Of a stretch of 64,000 nucleotides of DNA, positions 17,630-25,115 are shown piece after piece. Made by a program: the position numbers and the translations under genes. Source of the DNA: JAVKEN01 sp040221415 (GTDB lineage Bacteria; Pseudomonadota; Alphaproteobacteria; Rickettsiales; JABSSG01); contig JAVKEN010000001.1 of NCBI GenBank assembly GCA_040221415.1, positions 62,001-126,000 of the forward strand, read 5' to 3'. Position 1 is the stretch's first letter, and every line of letters starts with the position of its first letter. The notes beneath the pieces were generated by a model, which ran no database searches, was not told where the DNA came from, and worked only from the letters and a program-made list of their open reading frames with translations.

Positions 17630-18614
17630 CTCTTATTATATCAAGTAAATATCTCACATTCTCAACAGGGGTTTTTGGGAGAACCCCATGACCCAAATTA
17701 AACACAAACTTTCTTGCTCCAAATGTTTTAATTATTTTTTTTGTTTCTTTTGCTATTTCAGACTTTCCACCCAATAAAACCTTAGGGTTTAGGTTGCCTT
17801 GAAGTATAGTTTTTTGAGATAAATTACTATTAGCCCACTTCAGGTCCACATTGTAATCTATCGTTGTGATGTCTGGCTTAACTTTTTCAACATACTCTAA
17901 ATATTTATCCCCTGAGTTTCTGGGAAAAGCCATAACTGTTGTTTCGGGGTACCTTCTTTTAATCCTCTCAACAATTCTCTTCGTGGGATTAACTACAAAC
18001 TCTCTATACAAATCGTGATCTGTTATTAATCCCGCCCAAGAATCAAATATTTTTACCGCATCAGCTCCATGTTTTATCTGATTTAACAAATGTAAAGTTA
18101 TAGCTTTTTCTAATATTTCTACATTTTGTTTATTTCTATCTATCTTCTTATCCAAAGTTAGCTGCACTTTAGAAGATTTTTCAGAAATGTTTGACTTTAA
18201 CAATTGGTAGGCCAATAAAGTAAAAGGCGCCCCAGCAAACCCTATTATTTTTTTGTTTGAATTAAGCTCGCTTTTAACTTTTTTTATAGCAATATAAACT
18301 GGGTTCAACTTTTCCAAAAAAGCGTTTTCTTCAAATTGTAGTCTCTCGCCAGATAGAACTGGACCCATGTTTTGTCTGAAGATCAGGTCCATTCCCAATG
18401 ATTGAAGAACAACTAATATATCAGAAAAAATTATTGCCGCGTCAAAATCAAACCTTTGAATTGGTTGTAAGGTAACTTTCGCTGCCAAAGAAGGATTATA
18501 ACATAGGTTTAAAAAAGACCCAGCCTGCTCTTTTGTAAGGTTATATTCTGGTAGATACCTACCTGCCTGTCTCATGAACCAAACTGGTATTCGTTTATTA
18601 AAATTAAATATAAT
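17622..18614 (-). CDS. hemE: Uroporphyrinogen decarboxylase, probably started at a non-AUG codon
   Basis: Converts uroporphyrinogen III to coproporphyrinogen III. The first in-frame ATG (18575) would begin the protein at MRQAGRYLPEY, the substrate-binding motif that normally sits 15-35 residues inside. The frame upstream reads NKRIPVWF directly before it, matching the conserved pre-motif of HemE, so translation must begin earlier. Between the stop at 18627-18629 and this ATG the only plausible starts are ATT (18612-18614) and ATA (18609-18611); there is no ATG, GTG, TTG or CTG. An AAAGAG lies 3 and 6 bases upstream of them. I use the ATT, giving about 330 aa. The rest is typical (IIGFAGAPFTLLAY, LGHGVLPKTPVENV). 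Confidence 0.9.
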   Translation of the reverse strand: MIFNFNKRIPVWFMRQAGRYLPEYNLTKEQAGSFLNLCYNPSLAAKVTLQPIQRFDFDAAIIFSDILVVLQSLGMDLIFRQNMGPVLSGERLQFEENAFLEKLNPVYIAIKKVKSELNSNKKIIGFAGAPFTLLAYQLLKSNISEKSSKVQLTLDKKIDRNKQNVEILEKAITLHLLNQIKHGADAVKIFDSWAGLITDHDLYREFVVNPTKRIVERIKRRYPETTVMAFPRNSGDKYLEYVEKVKPDITTIDYNVDLKWANSNLSQKTILQGNLNPKVLLGGKSEIAKETKKIIKTFGARKFVFNLGHGVLPKTPVENVRYLLDIIRDE

Positions 18615-18650
18615 TAACTCTTTATATTATTTTGTTGTTTGACGACTTTA

Positions 18651-18659
18651 TGTGGATAA
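18651..18659 (-). promoter_or_regulatory. DnaA box
   Basis: TGTGGATAA on the plus strand is a perfect TTATCCACA DnaA box on the minus strand, 37 bases upstream of the probable hemE start. It could also let DnaA influence hemE transcription. Confidence 0.75.
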
Positions 18660-18838
18660 AAAAACATACACATATATATTAACAAGGATGATATAAAAAA
18701 AACTAAAGAAATCAATTAATAAAGCCAACAAAATAATTAATATCAACATTTGCACAATCTAACAAAATGACTTTTTAACATGTTGAAAAAAACTATAATG
18801 AATTCTTATTAACTAAGACGATTTGAAAAAAGCACTTT

Positions 18839-18847
18839 TTATCCACA
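18839..18847 (+). promoter_or_regulatory. DnaA box
   Basis: A perfect TTATCCACA, 17 bases before the ppsR ATG, in inverted orientation to the box at 18651. Both point outward from the AT-rich core of the putative origin. Confidence 0.75.
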
Positions 18848-18864
18848 ATTTATAAACAACATTT

Positions 18865-19680
18865 ATGAAAACTATAAACATTCATTTAATATCTGACTCC
18901 ACCGGAGAGACGTTATTACTTATGTCGAAAGCGTTGCTAAGTCAATTTGATGGGCTTCAAGTAAAGGAATATACTTGGAGCATGACAAGGAGCGAAGCTC
19001 AACTAGACAGAGTGATTGAGAGTGTGAAGCAAAAAAACGGAGTTGTTCTATACACTCTGGCTGAAGAGGGTCTTAAAACAAGACTCATGCAGTTTTGCAA
19101 AGAAAATAAAATATTTTGTGTTGAAGCTTTAGAGCATCTAACTAAAACATTTTCAGAGTATTTAGGAAAAAAGCCTAACCCAGCCATCGGCAAACAACAC
19201 GCTATTGACCAAAGCTATTTTCAAAGAATTGAAGCGATGAATTTCACCATCTCTCATGATGACGGTCAAATTTCTGAACAAATTGAAAATGCAGAAATAG
19301 TACTTTTAGGGCCTTCAAGAACGTCAAAATCGCCTACTTCTATGTATTTGGCGTTTAGGGGGTTTAAGACTGCCAACATTCCAATTATAAAAGAGGTTGG
19401 AATTGATGAAAGTTTTTTAAAAAACAAAGAAATTTTCTTTATAGGCTTAACAATAAGCCCTAAAAGACTAGTTGAAATAAGAAAGAATAGACTTCTCTCT
19501 CTGAATGAAAAAAGAGAAACTCAATATACCGACTTAGATAGCGTAAAAGAAGAGGTGGTTTTTGCAAAAAAAATATGCTTAAAACACAACATCTCCCTCA
19601 TTGATGTAACCAGAAGATCTGTTGAAGAGACTTCTGCACAAATTATTCAGATGTACTATGAGAGAAAAAAGAAAAAGTAG
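18865..19680 (+). CDS. ppsR: Pyruvate,water dikinase / PPDK regulatory protein (kinase-pyrophosphorylase)
   Basis: A DUF299 family bifunctional ADP-dependent kinase / Pi-dependent pyrophosphorylase. It switches PEP synthase or pyruvate phosphate dikinase off and on by threonine phosphorylation. The N-terminal hallmark HLISDSTGETLLLMSKA (residues 6-22) and the P-loop-like GPSRTSKSPTSMYLA (near 150) are both present; 271 aa is standard. Neither target enzyme is in the window. This gene flanks the origin in other alphaproteobacteria (the Rickettsia RP001 position). The aroE reading frame overlaps its 3' end. Confidence 0.93.
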   Translation: MKTINIHLISDSTGETLLLMSKALLSQFDGLQVKEYTWSMTRSEAQLDRVIESVKQKNGVVLYTLAEEGLKTRLMQFCKENKIFCVEALEHLTKTFSEYLGKKPNPAIGKQHAIDQSYFQRIEAMNFTISHDDGQISEQIENAEIVLLGPSRTSKSPTSMYLAFRGFKTANIPIIKEVGIDESFLKNKEIFFIGLTISPKRLVEIRKNRLLSLNEKRETQYTDLDSVKEEVVFAKKICLKHNISLIDVTRRSVEETSAQIIQMYYERKKKK

Positions 19681-20374
19681 ATTTTGTTTGGTTGGTGCGA
19701 ATATTCAAAATTCTCTTTCTCCAAAAATATTTAATTATTGGTTTGAAAAGCACAACTTAAGAGCTACATACGAGTTAAAAGAAATAAAGCCAAATGTTTT
19801 TGAAAAAGAGTTTTTGGAGCTATTAAACATATATTATGGGCTTAATGTAACAAGCCCGTATAAAAAAAGTTGTAAAAAATTTCTACAACACAACGACCTG
19901 TCATCCATAAACGCTATAAAAGAAAAAAAAGGCTTTAACACAGACCTTAAAGGTTTTTTAAAAGCCCTAAAAATAATTGGTCTTAGAAACAACTTTTATA
20001 ACAGCAAAAAAGTTTTGGTTCTGGGGAGAGGAGGCACAGCACATACGTTGTTGCAAAAAGAAAGTCTGAACAAAAAAAGGTTTGATGTTTTGATCAGAGA
20101 TAAAAAACACAAACCTATTGAAGCGCGGGGAGTGTTTTATCTTAAAAGTCCACCTAGAGAAGAATATGAATTTGTAATTAACTGCACCACTAAAAAAAAG
20201 CTACTTTTTGACAAAATAAAAACGAAGCATTATTTAGATTTAAACTACACACTGGAAGAAAGAGGCTTGTTTCCTAAGGCAATGCTTTTGCATCAAGCGG
20301 CAGAATCTTTTTTTCTTTGGTTCGGGTTTAGGCCGGCTATGACAAAACAACTAAGAAAAATTGTAGGCATATGA
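19658..20374 (+). CDS. aroE: Shikimate dehydrogenase
   Basis: Reduces 3-dehydroshikimate to shikimate with NADPH. The substrate-binding SLSPKIFNYWF near the N-terminus, catalytic lysine motif GLNVTSPYKK, NTDLKGF (normally NTD-G-x-G), the dinucleotide loop GRGGTAHTLL and the late HQAAESFFLWFG all fit AroE. From the ATG at 19658 it has 238 aa, on the short side of the family (about 270). An in-frame ATG at 19622 would add 12 residues but lie deep in ppsR; 19658 is preferred with a 23-base overlap. The cofactor half is reduced and divergent, so activity deserves a check. Confidence 0.82.
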   Translation: MREKRKSRFCLVGANIQNSLSPKIFNYWFEKHNLRATYELKEIKPNVFEKEFLELLNIYYGLNVTSPYKKSCKKFLQHNDLSSINAIKEKKGFNTDLKGFLKALKIIGLRNNFYNSKKVLVLGRGGTAHTLLQKESLNKKRFDVLIRDKKHKPIEARGVFYLKSPPREEYEFVINCTTKKKLLFDKIKTKHYLDLNYTLEERGLFPKAMLLHQAAESFFLWFGFRPAMTKQLRKIVGI

Positions 20375-20952
20375 AAAAAATCGCCATAACAGGAACTATG
20401 GGATCAGGAAAAACTTTTCTATTAAATATTATAAAAAAAATGGGGCACGAAACATTTAATAGTGATGTAGAGGTGCAAAAACTTTTAAGTCACAACCAAA
20501 AAATTAGAGGGTACATTAAAGAATTCTATCCAGACTCTGTAAGAGGCGGGAAAGTTAATAAAGATGTTTTATCGCAAAAATTATTTAAAAAAAATAAATT
20601 TCAAGAATATGAGAAGTTAGTTCATGCACAGCTAAAAAAGATAAAAGAAGGCTTTGTAAAAACCCATTCAAACAAAGATCTTATTTTTTTTGAAGTGCCC
20701 CTTTTGTTTGAGAAAAAACTTGAGAAAGAGTATGATGTTATCATATTGGCAGACTCTTCAACAGAAGACATAGAAAAAAGAGTGTTAGAAAGGTCTGTTG
20801 AGGGTTGTAAAAACAAAATTCAAAAGCTTAGAAGCATGCAAATACCAAACAATGATAAAAAAAAGTTTGTAGACTTTATAATTGATTGTTCTGCTTCTAA
20901 AGATAGAATTGTTACTCAAGTTAAGAAAGTGATAAAAAAATGCGAGAAATAG
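20371..20952 (+). CDS. coaE: Dephospho-CoA kinase
   Basis: The last step of coenzyme A synthesis: phosphorylates the 3'-OH of dephospho-CoA. The P-loop GTMGSGKTF is at residues 8-16; the substrate region SDVEVQKLL follows, and FFEVPLLFEKKLEKEYD is the typical DVPLLFE segment. At 193 aa it is standard. It overlaps aroE by 4 bases and dnaQ by 13 bases, in the conserved aroE-coaE-dnaQ order found beside alphaproteobacterial origins. Confidence 0.95.
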   Translation: MKKIAITGTMGSGKTFLLNIIKKMGHETFNSDVEVQKLLSHNQKIRGYIKEFYPDSVRGGKVNKDVLSQKLFKKNKFQEYEKLVHAQLKKIKEGFVKTHSNKDLIFFEVPLLFEKKLEKEYDVIILADSSTEDIEKRVLERSVEGCKNKIQKLRSMQIPNNDKKKFVDFIIDCSASKDRIVTQVKKVIKKCEK

Positions 20953-21623
20953 TTTTAGATACAGAAACCACGGGTTTAGACCCTAGCGGCGGCCATAGAA
21001 TTATTGAGATAGGCTGCATTGAAATAGAAAACAGAATTAAAACTGGAAGGGTTTTTCACAAATATATCAATCCAAAGAGAGACGTGCCTGACGAGGCCTT
21101 TAGAGTTCATGGAATAAGCTCAGAGTTTTTAAAAGACAAGCCTTGTTTCGAGGATGTTTGTGACGAGTTTTTAAATTTTATCGGGGAAGAAAAACTCGTT
21201 ATACATAATGCAAAGTTTGACATGAAATTTATTAATTTTGAGCTTTCTAAAGCTGGGAAGCCAGAGGTTTCTTTTGAAAGAGCCATAGACACTTTAATAA
21301 TGGCTAGAAAAAAATATCCTGGTTCTCCTGCGAGTTTGGACGCTTTGTGCAAGCGTTTCGGAGTAAGTCTTGAATCAAGGGAAAAGCACGGGGCCTTGTT
21401 GGATTCTGAGTTGCTTTTCGAGGTGTATTTTGAGCTTTGTGGGGGAAGACAAAACAAGCTTGAGCTTTCTTACAAATCAAAGAAGGTTGATAAAGGGGGG
21501 GGTGCTGAGTTGGCTCCTCGTATAGATATACCAAAAAGGGATTTTGTTGTCTCAGAGGAAGAAGAAGCTCTGCATGCAGAACTTCTTAAAAAAATTAACA
21601 ACCCTTTGTGGCAAAAAGCTTAA
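20940..21623 (+). CDS. dnaQ: DNA polymerase III epsilon subunit (3'-5' proofreading exonuclease)
   Basis: Proofreads during replication as part of the polymerase III core. The DEDDh exonuclease motifs are clear: ExoI IVLDTETTGLDP (residues 4-15), ExoII VIHNAKFDMKFIN (near 83) and ExoIII with the catalytic histidine KHGALLDSELL (near 143). At 227 aa it is standard for alphaproteobacteria. The last about 50 residues would bind the alpha subunit. A run of eight G sits near 21496 in the linker. Its stop overlaps the secB stop by 4 bases (convergent). Confidence 0.96.
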   Translation: MREIVLDTETTGLDPSGGHRIIEIGCIEIENRIKTGRVFHKYINPKRDVPDEAFRVHGISSEFLKDKPCFEDVCDEFLNFIGEEKLVIHNAKFDMKFINFELSKAGKPEVSFERAIDTLIMARKKYPGSPASLDALCKRFGVSLESREKHGALLDSELLFEVYFELCGGRQNKLELSYKSKKVDKGGGAELAPRIDIPKRDFVVSEEEEALHAELLKKINNPLWQKA

Positions 21624-22084
21624 TTAGTTTTTGTGCCTTTTTGACTCATATACAGCGCTCCAAAATCAACAGGGTTTACCATAAGCGGCTGAAAACCACC
21701 GTCCCTAGTAGCGTCAGCAATTATGCTTCTAGCAAAAGGAAAAAGAAGATTTGGGCAGTAAATTAATAAAATTTGTTCTTTCTGGTTTTCGTCGGCTATA
21801 TTTTCTACGGTGAATAAGCCAGCATATTCTAGCTCAACTACAAATAAAGACTCCTCTTCCAACAATGCTTTAGCATTGATTAAAAGCGTTACCTCGTAAT
21901 TGTTCTCAGATATATTTTTAACTTTTATATCGAGACCTAGATCTATCTTTGGGGGAGTTTTAATTTTTGTTAAACTCAAAGGAGCGCCAGGATTCTCAAA
22001 AGACAAATCTTTTACATATTGTGAGTTAATAGTAACATTCGGTTGTGCTTTGTTATTTGAAGGTTCTTTTTTAGTCTCAGTCAT
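21620..22084 (-). CDS. secB: Protein-export chaperone SecB
   Basis: A tetrameric chaperone that keeps preproteins unfolded and passes them to SecA. The 154-aa protein has the N-terminal YVKDLSFENPGAPL (near residue 23) and the late LLFPFARSIIADATRDGGF and PLMVNPVDFGALY segments that mark the family. It is the only minus-strand gene between the origin and 34 kb. Its place beside dnaQ is the conserved alphaproteobacterial arrangement. Confidence 0.96.
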   Translation of the reverse strand: MTETKKEPSNNKAQPNVTINSQYVKDLSFENPGAPLSLTKIKTPPKIDLGLDIKVKNISENNYEVTLLINAKALLEEESLFVVELEYAGLFTVENIADENQKEQILLIYCPNLLFPFARSIIADATRDGGFQPLMVNPVDFGALYMSQKGTKTN

Positions 22085-22147
22085 TTTTTATCCATATTTA
22101 TTTGTAGAAAATCTGCTATATTTGATAGACGTCGAGAAGATTAACAT

Positions 22148-23344
22148 ATGTTGTTTGAAAAAAAAAATAATTTCTGCTTTGTTGATGTAGGGTCCTATAA
22201 AACGGTGTGTCTGATTTGTAGGATAAATGGTACACGGGCTCACTACTTATCAAGCGGCATTGTAAAGACCAGGGGCATAAAACGCGGGAAAATTAATGAT
22301 GCAGGCGAGCTTAAGGCCTCTATTCTAGCGGCTGTCTTTGAGGCTGAGCAAGCTGCCTCAGTTAATGTAGACGAGGTGGTGATTTCCATTTCTTCGACAG
22401 AGTGTTTTGAAAAAAAAGCAATAGTAAGAGATTATTTGTTTGGAAAGCAAGTTTCTAAAGGTGATATCAAGAAGCTGGTTAACAAAAGCCTTTCGGAGTT
22501 GGACTCATCAAAGCATGAGGTCATTCACAACTTTTCAAACAGGTTTTGCTTAGATGATATAACCGTGGTTAAGAACCCCGAGAATTTATTTGCGGACAGT
22601 ATAGAGGCGGAAGTATACATGGTTTATAGTAATATTTCGCACCTTGTTAATGTTGCTACAATCTTGGCGGGGTGTCATTTAAAACCACTAGAGTTTGTTC
22701 TTGATGTGTATGCCTCATCACTGGCGGTTTTGCCTGATGGAGCAAACAAGTCTTTGGTAATAGATATTGGAGGCGACTCAACAAAATACGGTTTTTTTGA
22801 TGACGGAGCTTTGAGCAACAGCGGTACAATTTTGATAGGAGGCTCTAATATTACAAAAGATATAGCAGCTTTTTTCTCAACTAGTTTTGAGGAAGCAGAA
22901 AGATTAAAAACCGTATATGGTGATTTGTTATCACTTTCCGACAACAAACTTGTTCCTATTAAGCAAGCTCTAAATCCAAAAGAAGGCGCATCAAACTCTA
23001 TAAAAGGGTACGATTTAAATCAGGTGATTTTAGCTCGCTTGGAAGAGTTGGCAGAAATAGTCCAAAAAAAAGTTTCTCATTTAAAGTTCTCAACAATTTA
23101 TCTCACAGGAGGAGGTGCTAAAATTCCAGGAACGGCAAAGCTTTTTGAAAATGTTGTTAAAAAACGTGTTGAAGTTTGTGATTCAAAATTTAGCGTTGGA
23201 AACTCAAAGGTCGAAAAAGATCCAACATATTTTACGGCTATTGGTTTAGTTAAATGTTTTCTATTTGATCGTGCTGCTTCCGGTGTATCTCTTGCTACAA
23301 ACCCCTTGTTAAAAATCTTGAATTGGTTAAAAGCAAATTTCTAA
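22148..23344 (+). CDS. ftsA: Cell division protein FtsA
   Basis: An actin-like ATPase that ties FtsZ filaments to the membrane and recruits the divisome. At 398 aa it has the actin-fold phosphate loops (FVDVGSYKTVCL near residue 11; LVIDIGGDSTKYGFFDDG near 204; IYLTGGGAKIPG near 318) and the 1C (SHS2) domain between about 85 and 165 (DEVVISISSTECF). The C-terminus LLKILNWLKANF fits the amphipathic membrane-targeting helix. ftsZ and ftsQ are not adjacent, so the usual dcw cluster is split here. MreB-type proteins lack the 1C domain, which makes FtsA the better call. Confidence 0.85.
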   Translation: MLFEKKNNFCFVDVGSYKTVCLICRINGTRAHYLSSGIVKTRGIKRGKINDAGELKASILAAVFEAEQAASVNVDEVVISISSTECFEKKAIVRDYLFGKQVSKGDIKKLVNKSLSELDSSKHEVIHNFSNRFCLDDITVVKNPENLFADSIEAEVYMVYSNISHLVNVATILAGCHLKPLEFVLDVYASSLAVLPDGANKSLVIDIGGDSTKYGFFDDGALSNSGTILIGGSNITKDIAAFFSTSFEEAERLKTVYGDLLSLSDNKLVPIKQALNPKEGASNSIKGYDLNQVILARLEELAEIVQKKVSHLKFSTIYLTGGGAKIPGTAKLFENVVKKRVEVCDSKFSVGNSKVEKDPTYFTAIGLVKCFLFDRAASGVSLATNPLLKILNWLKANF

Positions 23345-23401
23345 TATTGCATCATAATTTTATACTGCTATCATGCTGTTAGGCATTTTTGAGAGGGAAT
23401 T

Positions 23402-25012
23402 ATGGTTGGTGGCGCAATCAAAAATGATGCTTCTTTGTTGAAGAAAGTAGACATACAAGAATATTTAAAGCGCAGGTTTATTCCTTTGAGGATTGTGGGT
23501 GACGTTTTAGAGTTGGGAGTTGTTGAGGGGCTTTCGCAAACAAGCATTAGATACTTTGCAGACAAATACAGCCTTAAAGTTAAAGTAATAACGATTTCTC
23601 GGAGATTTTTTTTGCGAGCTATTCAAAGCAAGTTTTCAGATTTATTTCTAAAAACATCGACACGTAAACTTCAAGAGAAGCTTCCTGTTTTTTCTGCACA
23701 TAAAACTTTAAGCAAGCCCCAAACTCTAGTTTTGATGTTGATTATTCTCGTTACCTTAAAAGGGGGGGTGTCCTCGCTTGTGGTGTGGTTTGTGGTATTA
23801 AATCTGATTTTTCTCTCTAACACAATATATAAAGCAAAGCTTTTTTTCCAAGGTCGACTACCTAGAGAAAAAACATTAATGCATAAAGATCAATTGCCAA
23901 CCTATACTATAATTCTTCCTGTGTTAAAGGAAGATTTATATACAATTAAAGAGCTGCTGAACTCTATTGCTGAGTTGGATTACCCTAAAAACAAAAAAGA
24001 CGTAAAGTTAATAGTAGAACAATTTGACAGAACCACTCTTTCGAGTGTCATTGAAGCGAATTTATTGGAAGAAGTCGATGTGATTTGTGTAAAGAGGGGG
24101 GCTCCAAAAACAAAACCCAAAGCATGTAATTATGGCCTAAAATTTGCTAAAGGGGAATATCTAGTTGTATACGATGCAGAAGACAGGCCGGAGAAAGGCC
24201 AACTCAAGAAGGCGGTAGCTGCTTTTCGCAAAGGTCCTAAAAAACTGGTTTGTCTTCAAGCCTCTTTACGCTTTTATAACAAAAACTCAAATATTATGAC
24301 GCGCCTTATGGGTGTAGAGTATAGGTTGTGGTTTGATAGATTTTTAGATGCACTTGAGCGTTCTAGATCACCCATTCCACTTGGAGGAAATAGTAATCAC
24401 TTCAAGGTTCAAGAGCTTAGAAAGGTTGGGGGGTGGGATAGCTACAATGTCACAGAAGACGCAGATTTAGGCATAAGGTTGTTTAAAAGGGGATATACAA
24501 CACAAATGCTATCATCAGAAACTTTTGAAGAAGCTCCAGAAAGTCTGTGGCAGTTTATTAAGCAGAGATCCAGGTGGATTAAGGGCCACTTGCAGACCTA
24601 CTTTGTTCATTTGAGGTCATCGAAGCTGTTTTTTAAAAAAGGCAATGTTTTTGCGTTCATTAATTTTAATGTGTTTTTGTTTTTTTCTTGTTTGGGGTTC
24701 TTGTACCCTTTTGTTGCAGCTGTAATGATATTGTTTGCAAGCTTTGTTTGTGGGGTTAATACTGGGCTCATTTGTAAGGTTAGCATAATAAATATGGCGA
24801 TTGGATTTGCCTTCAGTTTTTACTCTTTTTATGTCATAGCGCAAGAAGAGGGTTGTGATAGAAGGTGGAGGTTTTTACTTGCTTTCCTTGCGCCTTTTTA
24901 TTTCTTTTTGCACTCAATTGCTTCGGTGGTAGCTTTTGTTGAGATTTTTTTCTGCCCTCATTACTGGCATAAAACACAACACAACTTTCATAACAAACAA
25001 CATTCCAGTTGA
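23402..25012 (+). CDS. Membrane GT2 glycosyltransferase with N-terminal MshEN-like domain
   Basis: A processive-type family 2 glycosyltransferase, 536 aa. The first about 80 residues (VDIQEYLKRRFIPLRIVGDV, then ISRRFFLRAI) resemble the MshEN/GspE-N fold, which binds c-di-GMP in other proteins. Two membrane helices follow (about residues 108-140), then the GT2 domain with DAED (near 258), GGNSNHFK, TEDADLGIRLFKRGY and the Q-x-x-RW motif QRSRWIKGHLQTY (near 384), and further helices to the end. It resembles cellulose/curdlan-synthase-like enzymes exporting a beta-glycan. A good ribosome site (GAGAGGGA) precedes the ATG. The product is unknown. Confidence 0.8.
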   Translation: MVGGAIKNDASLLKKVDIQEYLKRRFIPLRIVGDVLELGVVEGLSQTSIRYFADKYSLKVKVITISRRFFLRAIQSKFSDLFLKTSTRKLQEKLPVFSAHKTLSKPQTLVLMLIILVTLKGGVSSLVVWFVVLNLIFLSNTIYKAKLFFQGRLPREKTLMHKDQLPTYTIILPVLKEDLYTIKELLNSIAELDYPKNKKDVKLIVEQFDRTTLSSVIEANLLEEVDVICVKRGAPKTKPKACNYGLKFAKGEYLVVYDAEDRPEKGQLKKAVAAFRKGPKKLVCLQASLRFYNKNSNIMTRLMGVEYRLWFDRFLDALERSRSPIPLGGNSNHFKVQELRKVGGWDSYNVTEDADLGIRLFKRGYTTQMLSSETFEEAPESLWQFIKQRSRWIKGHLQTYFVHLRSSKLFFKKGNVFAFINFNVFLFFSCLGFLYPFVAAVMILFASFVCGVNTGLICKVSIINMAIGFAFSFYSFYVIAQEEGCDRRWRFLLAFLAPFYFFLHSIASVVAFVEIFFCPHYWHKTQHNFHNKQHSS

Positions 25013-25115
25013 GTTTTTGGCAACAGTTTTGTTTTGTTCGATGGCGAAAGAAAGATAATTTATATCCAAAAAACTTTAAGTTTGTTATCATTAGCTCTCT
25101 TTAAACAGCGTATAC

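Larger units (their letters stand above)
18615..18864. other. oriC: Putative chromosomal replication origin (oriC)
   Basis: A roughly 250-base, very AT-rich gap between hemE and ppsR. This is the gap that carries the origin in Caulobacter crescentus (beside hemE) and the proposed origin in Rickettsia. Two perfect DnaA boxes TTATCCACA flank it in opposite orientation (18651-18659 minus, 18839-18847 plus). The DNA between is nearly all A/T with A-tracts, suitable for unwinding. Gene direction flips here, from long minus-strand blocks on the left to plus-strand blocks on the right. No dnaA gene is in the window. Confidence 0.8.

Noticed and set aside
18604..18617. TTAA-N6-TTAA as a CtrA site at the origin
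   Set aside because: The CtrA spacing is 7, not 6, and TTAA is frequent in DNA this AT-rich.
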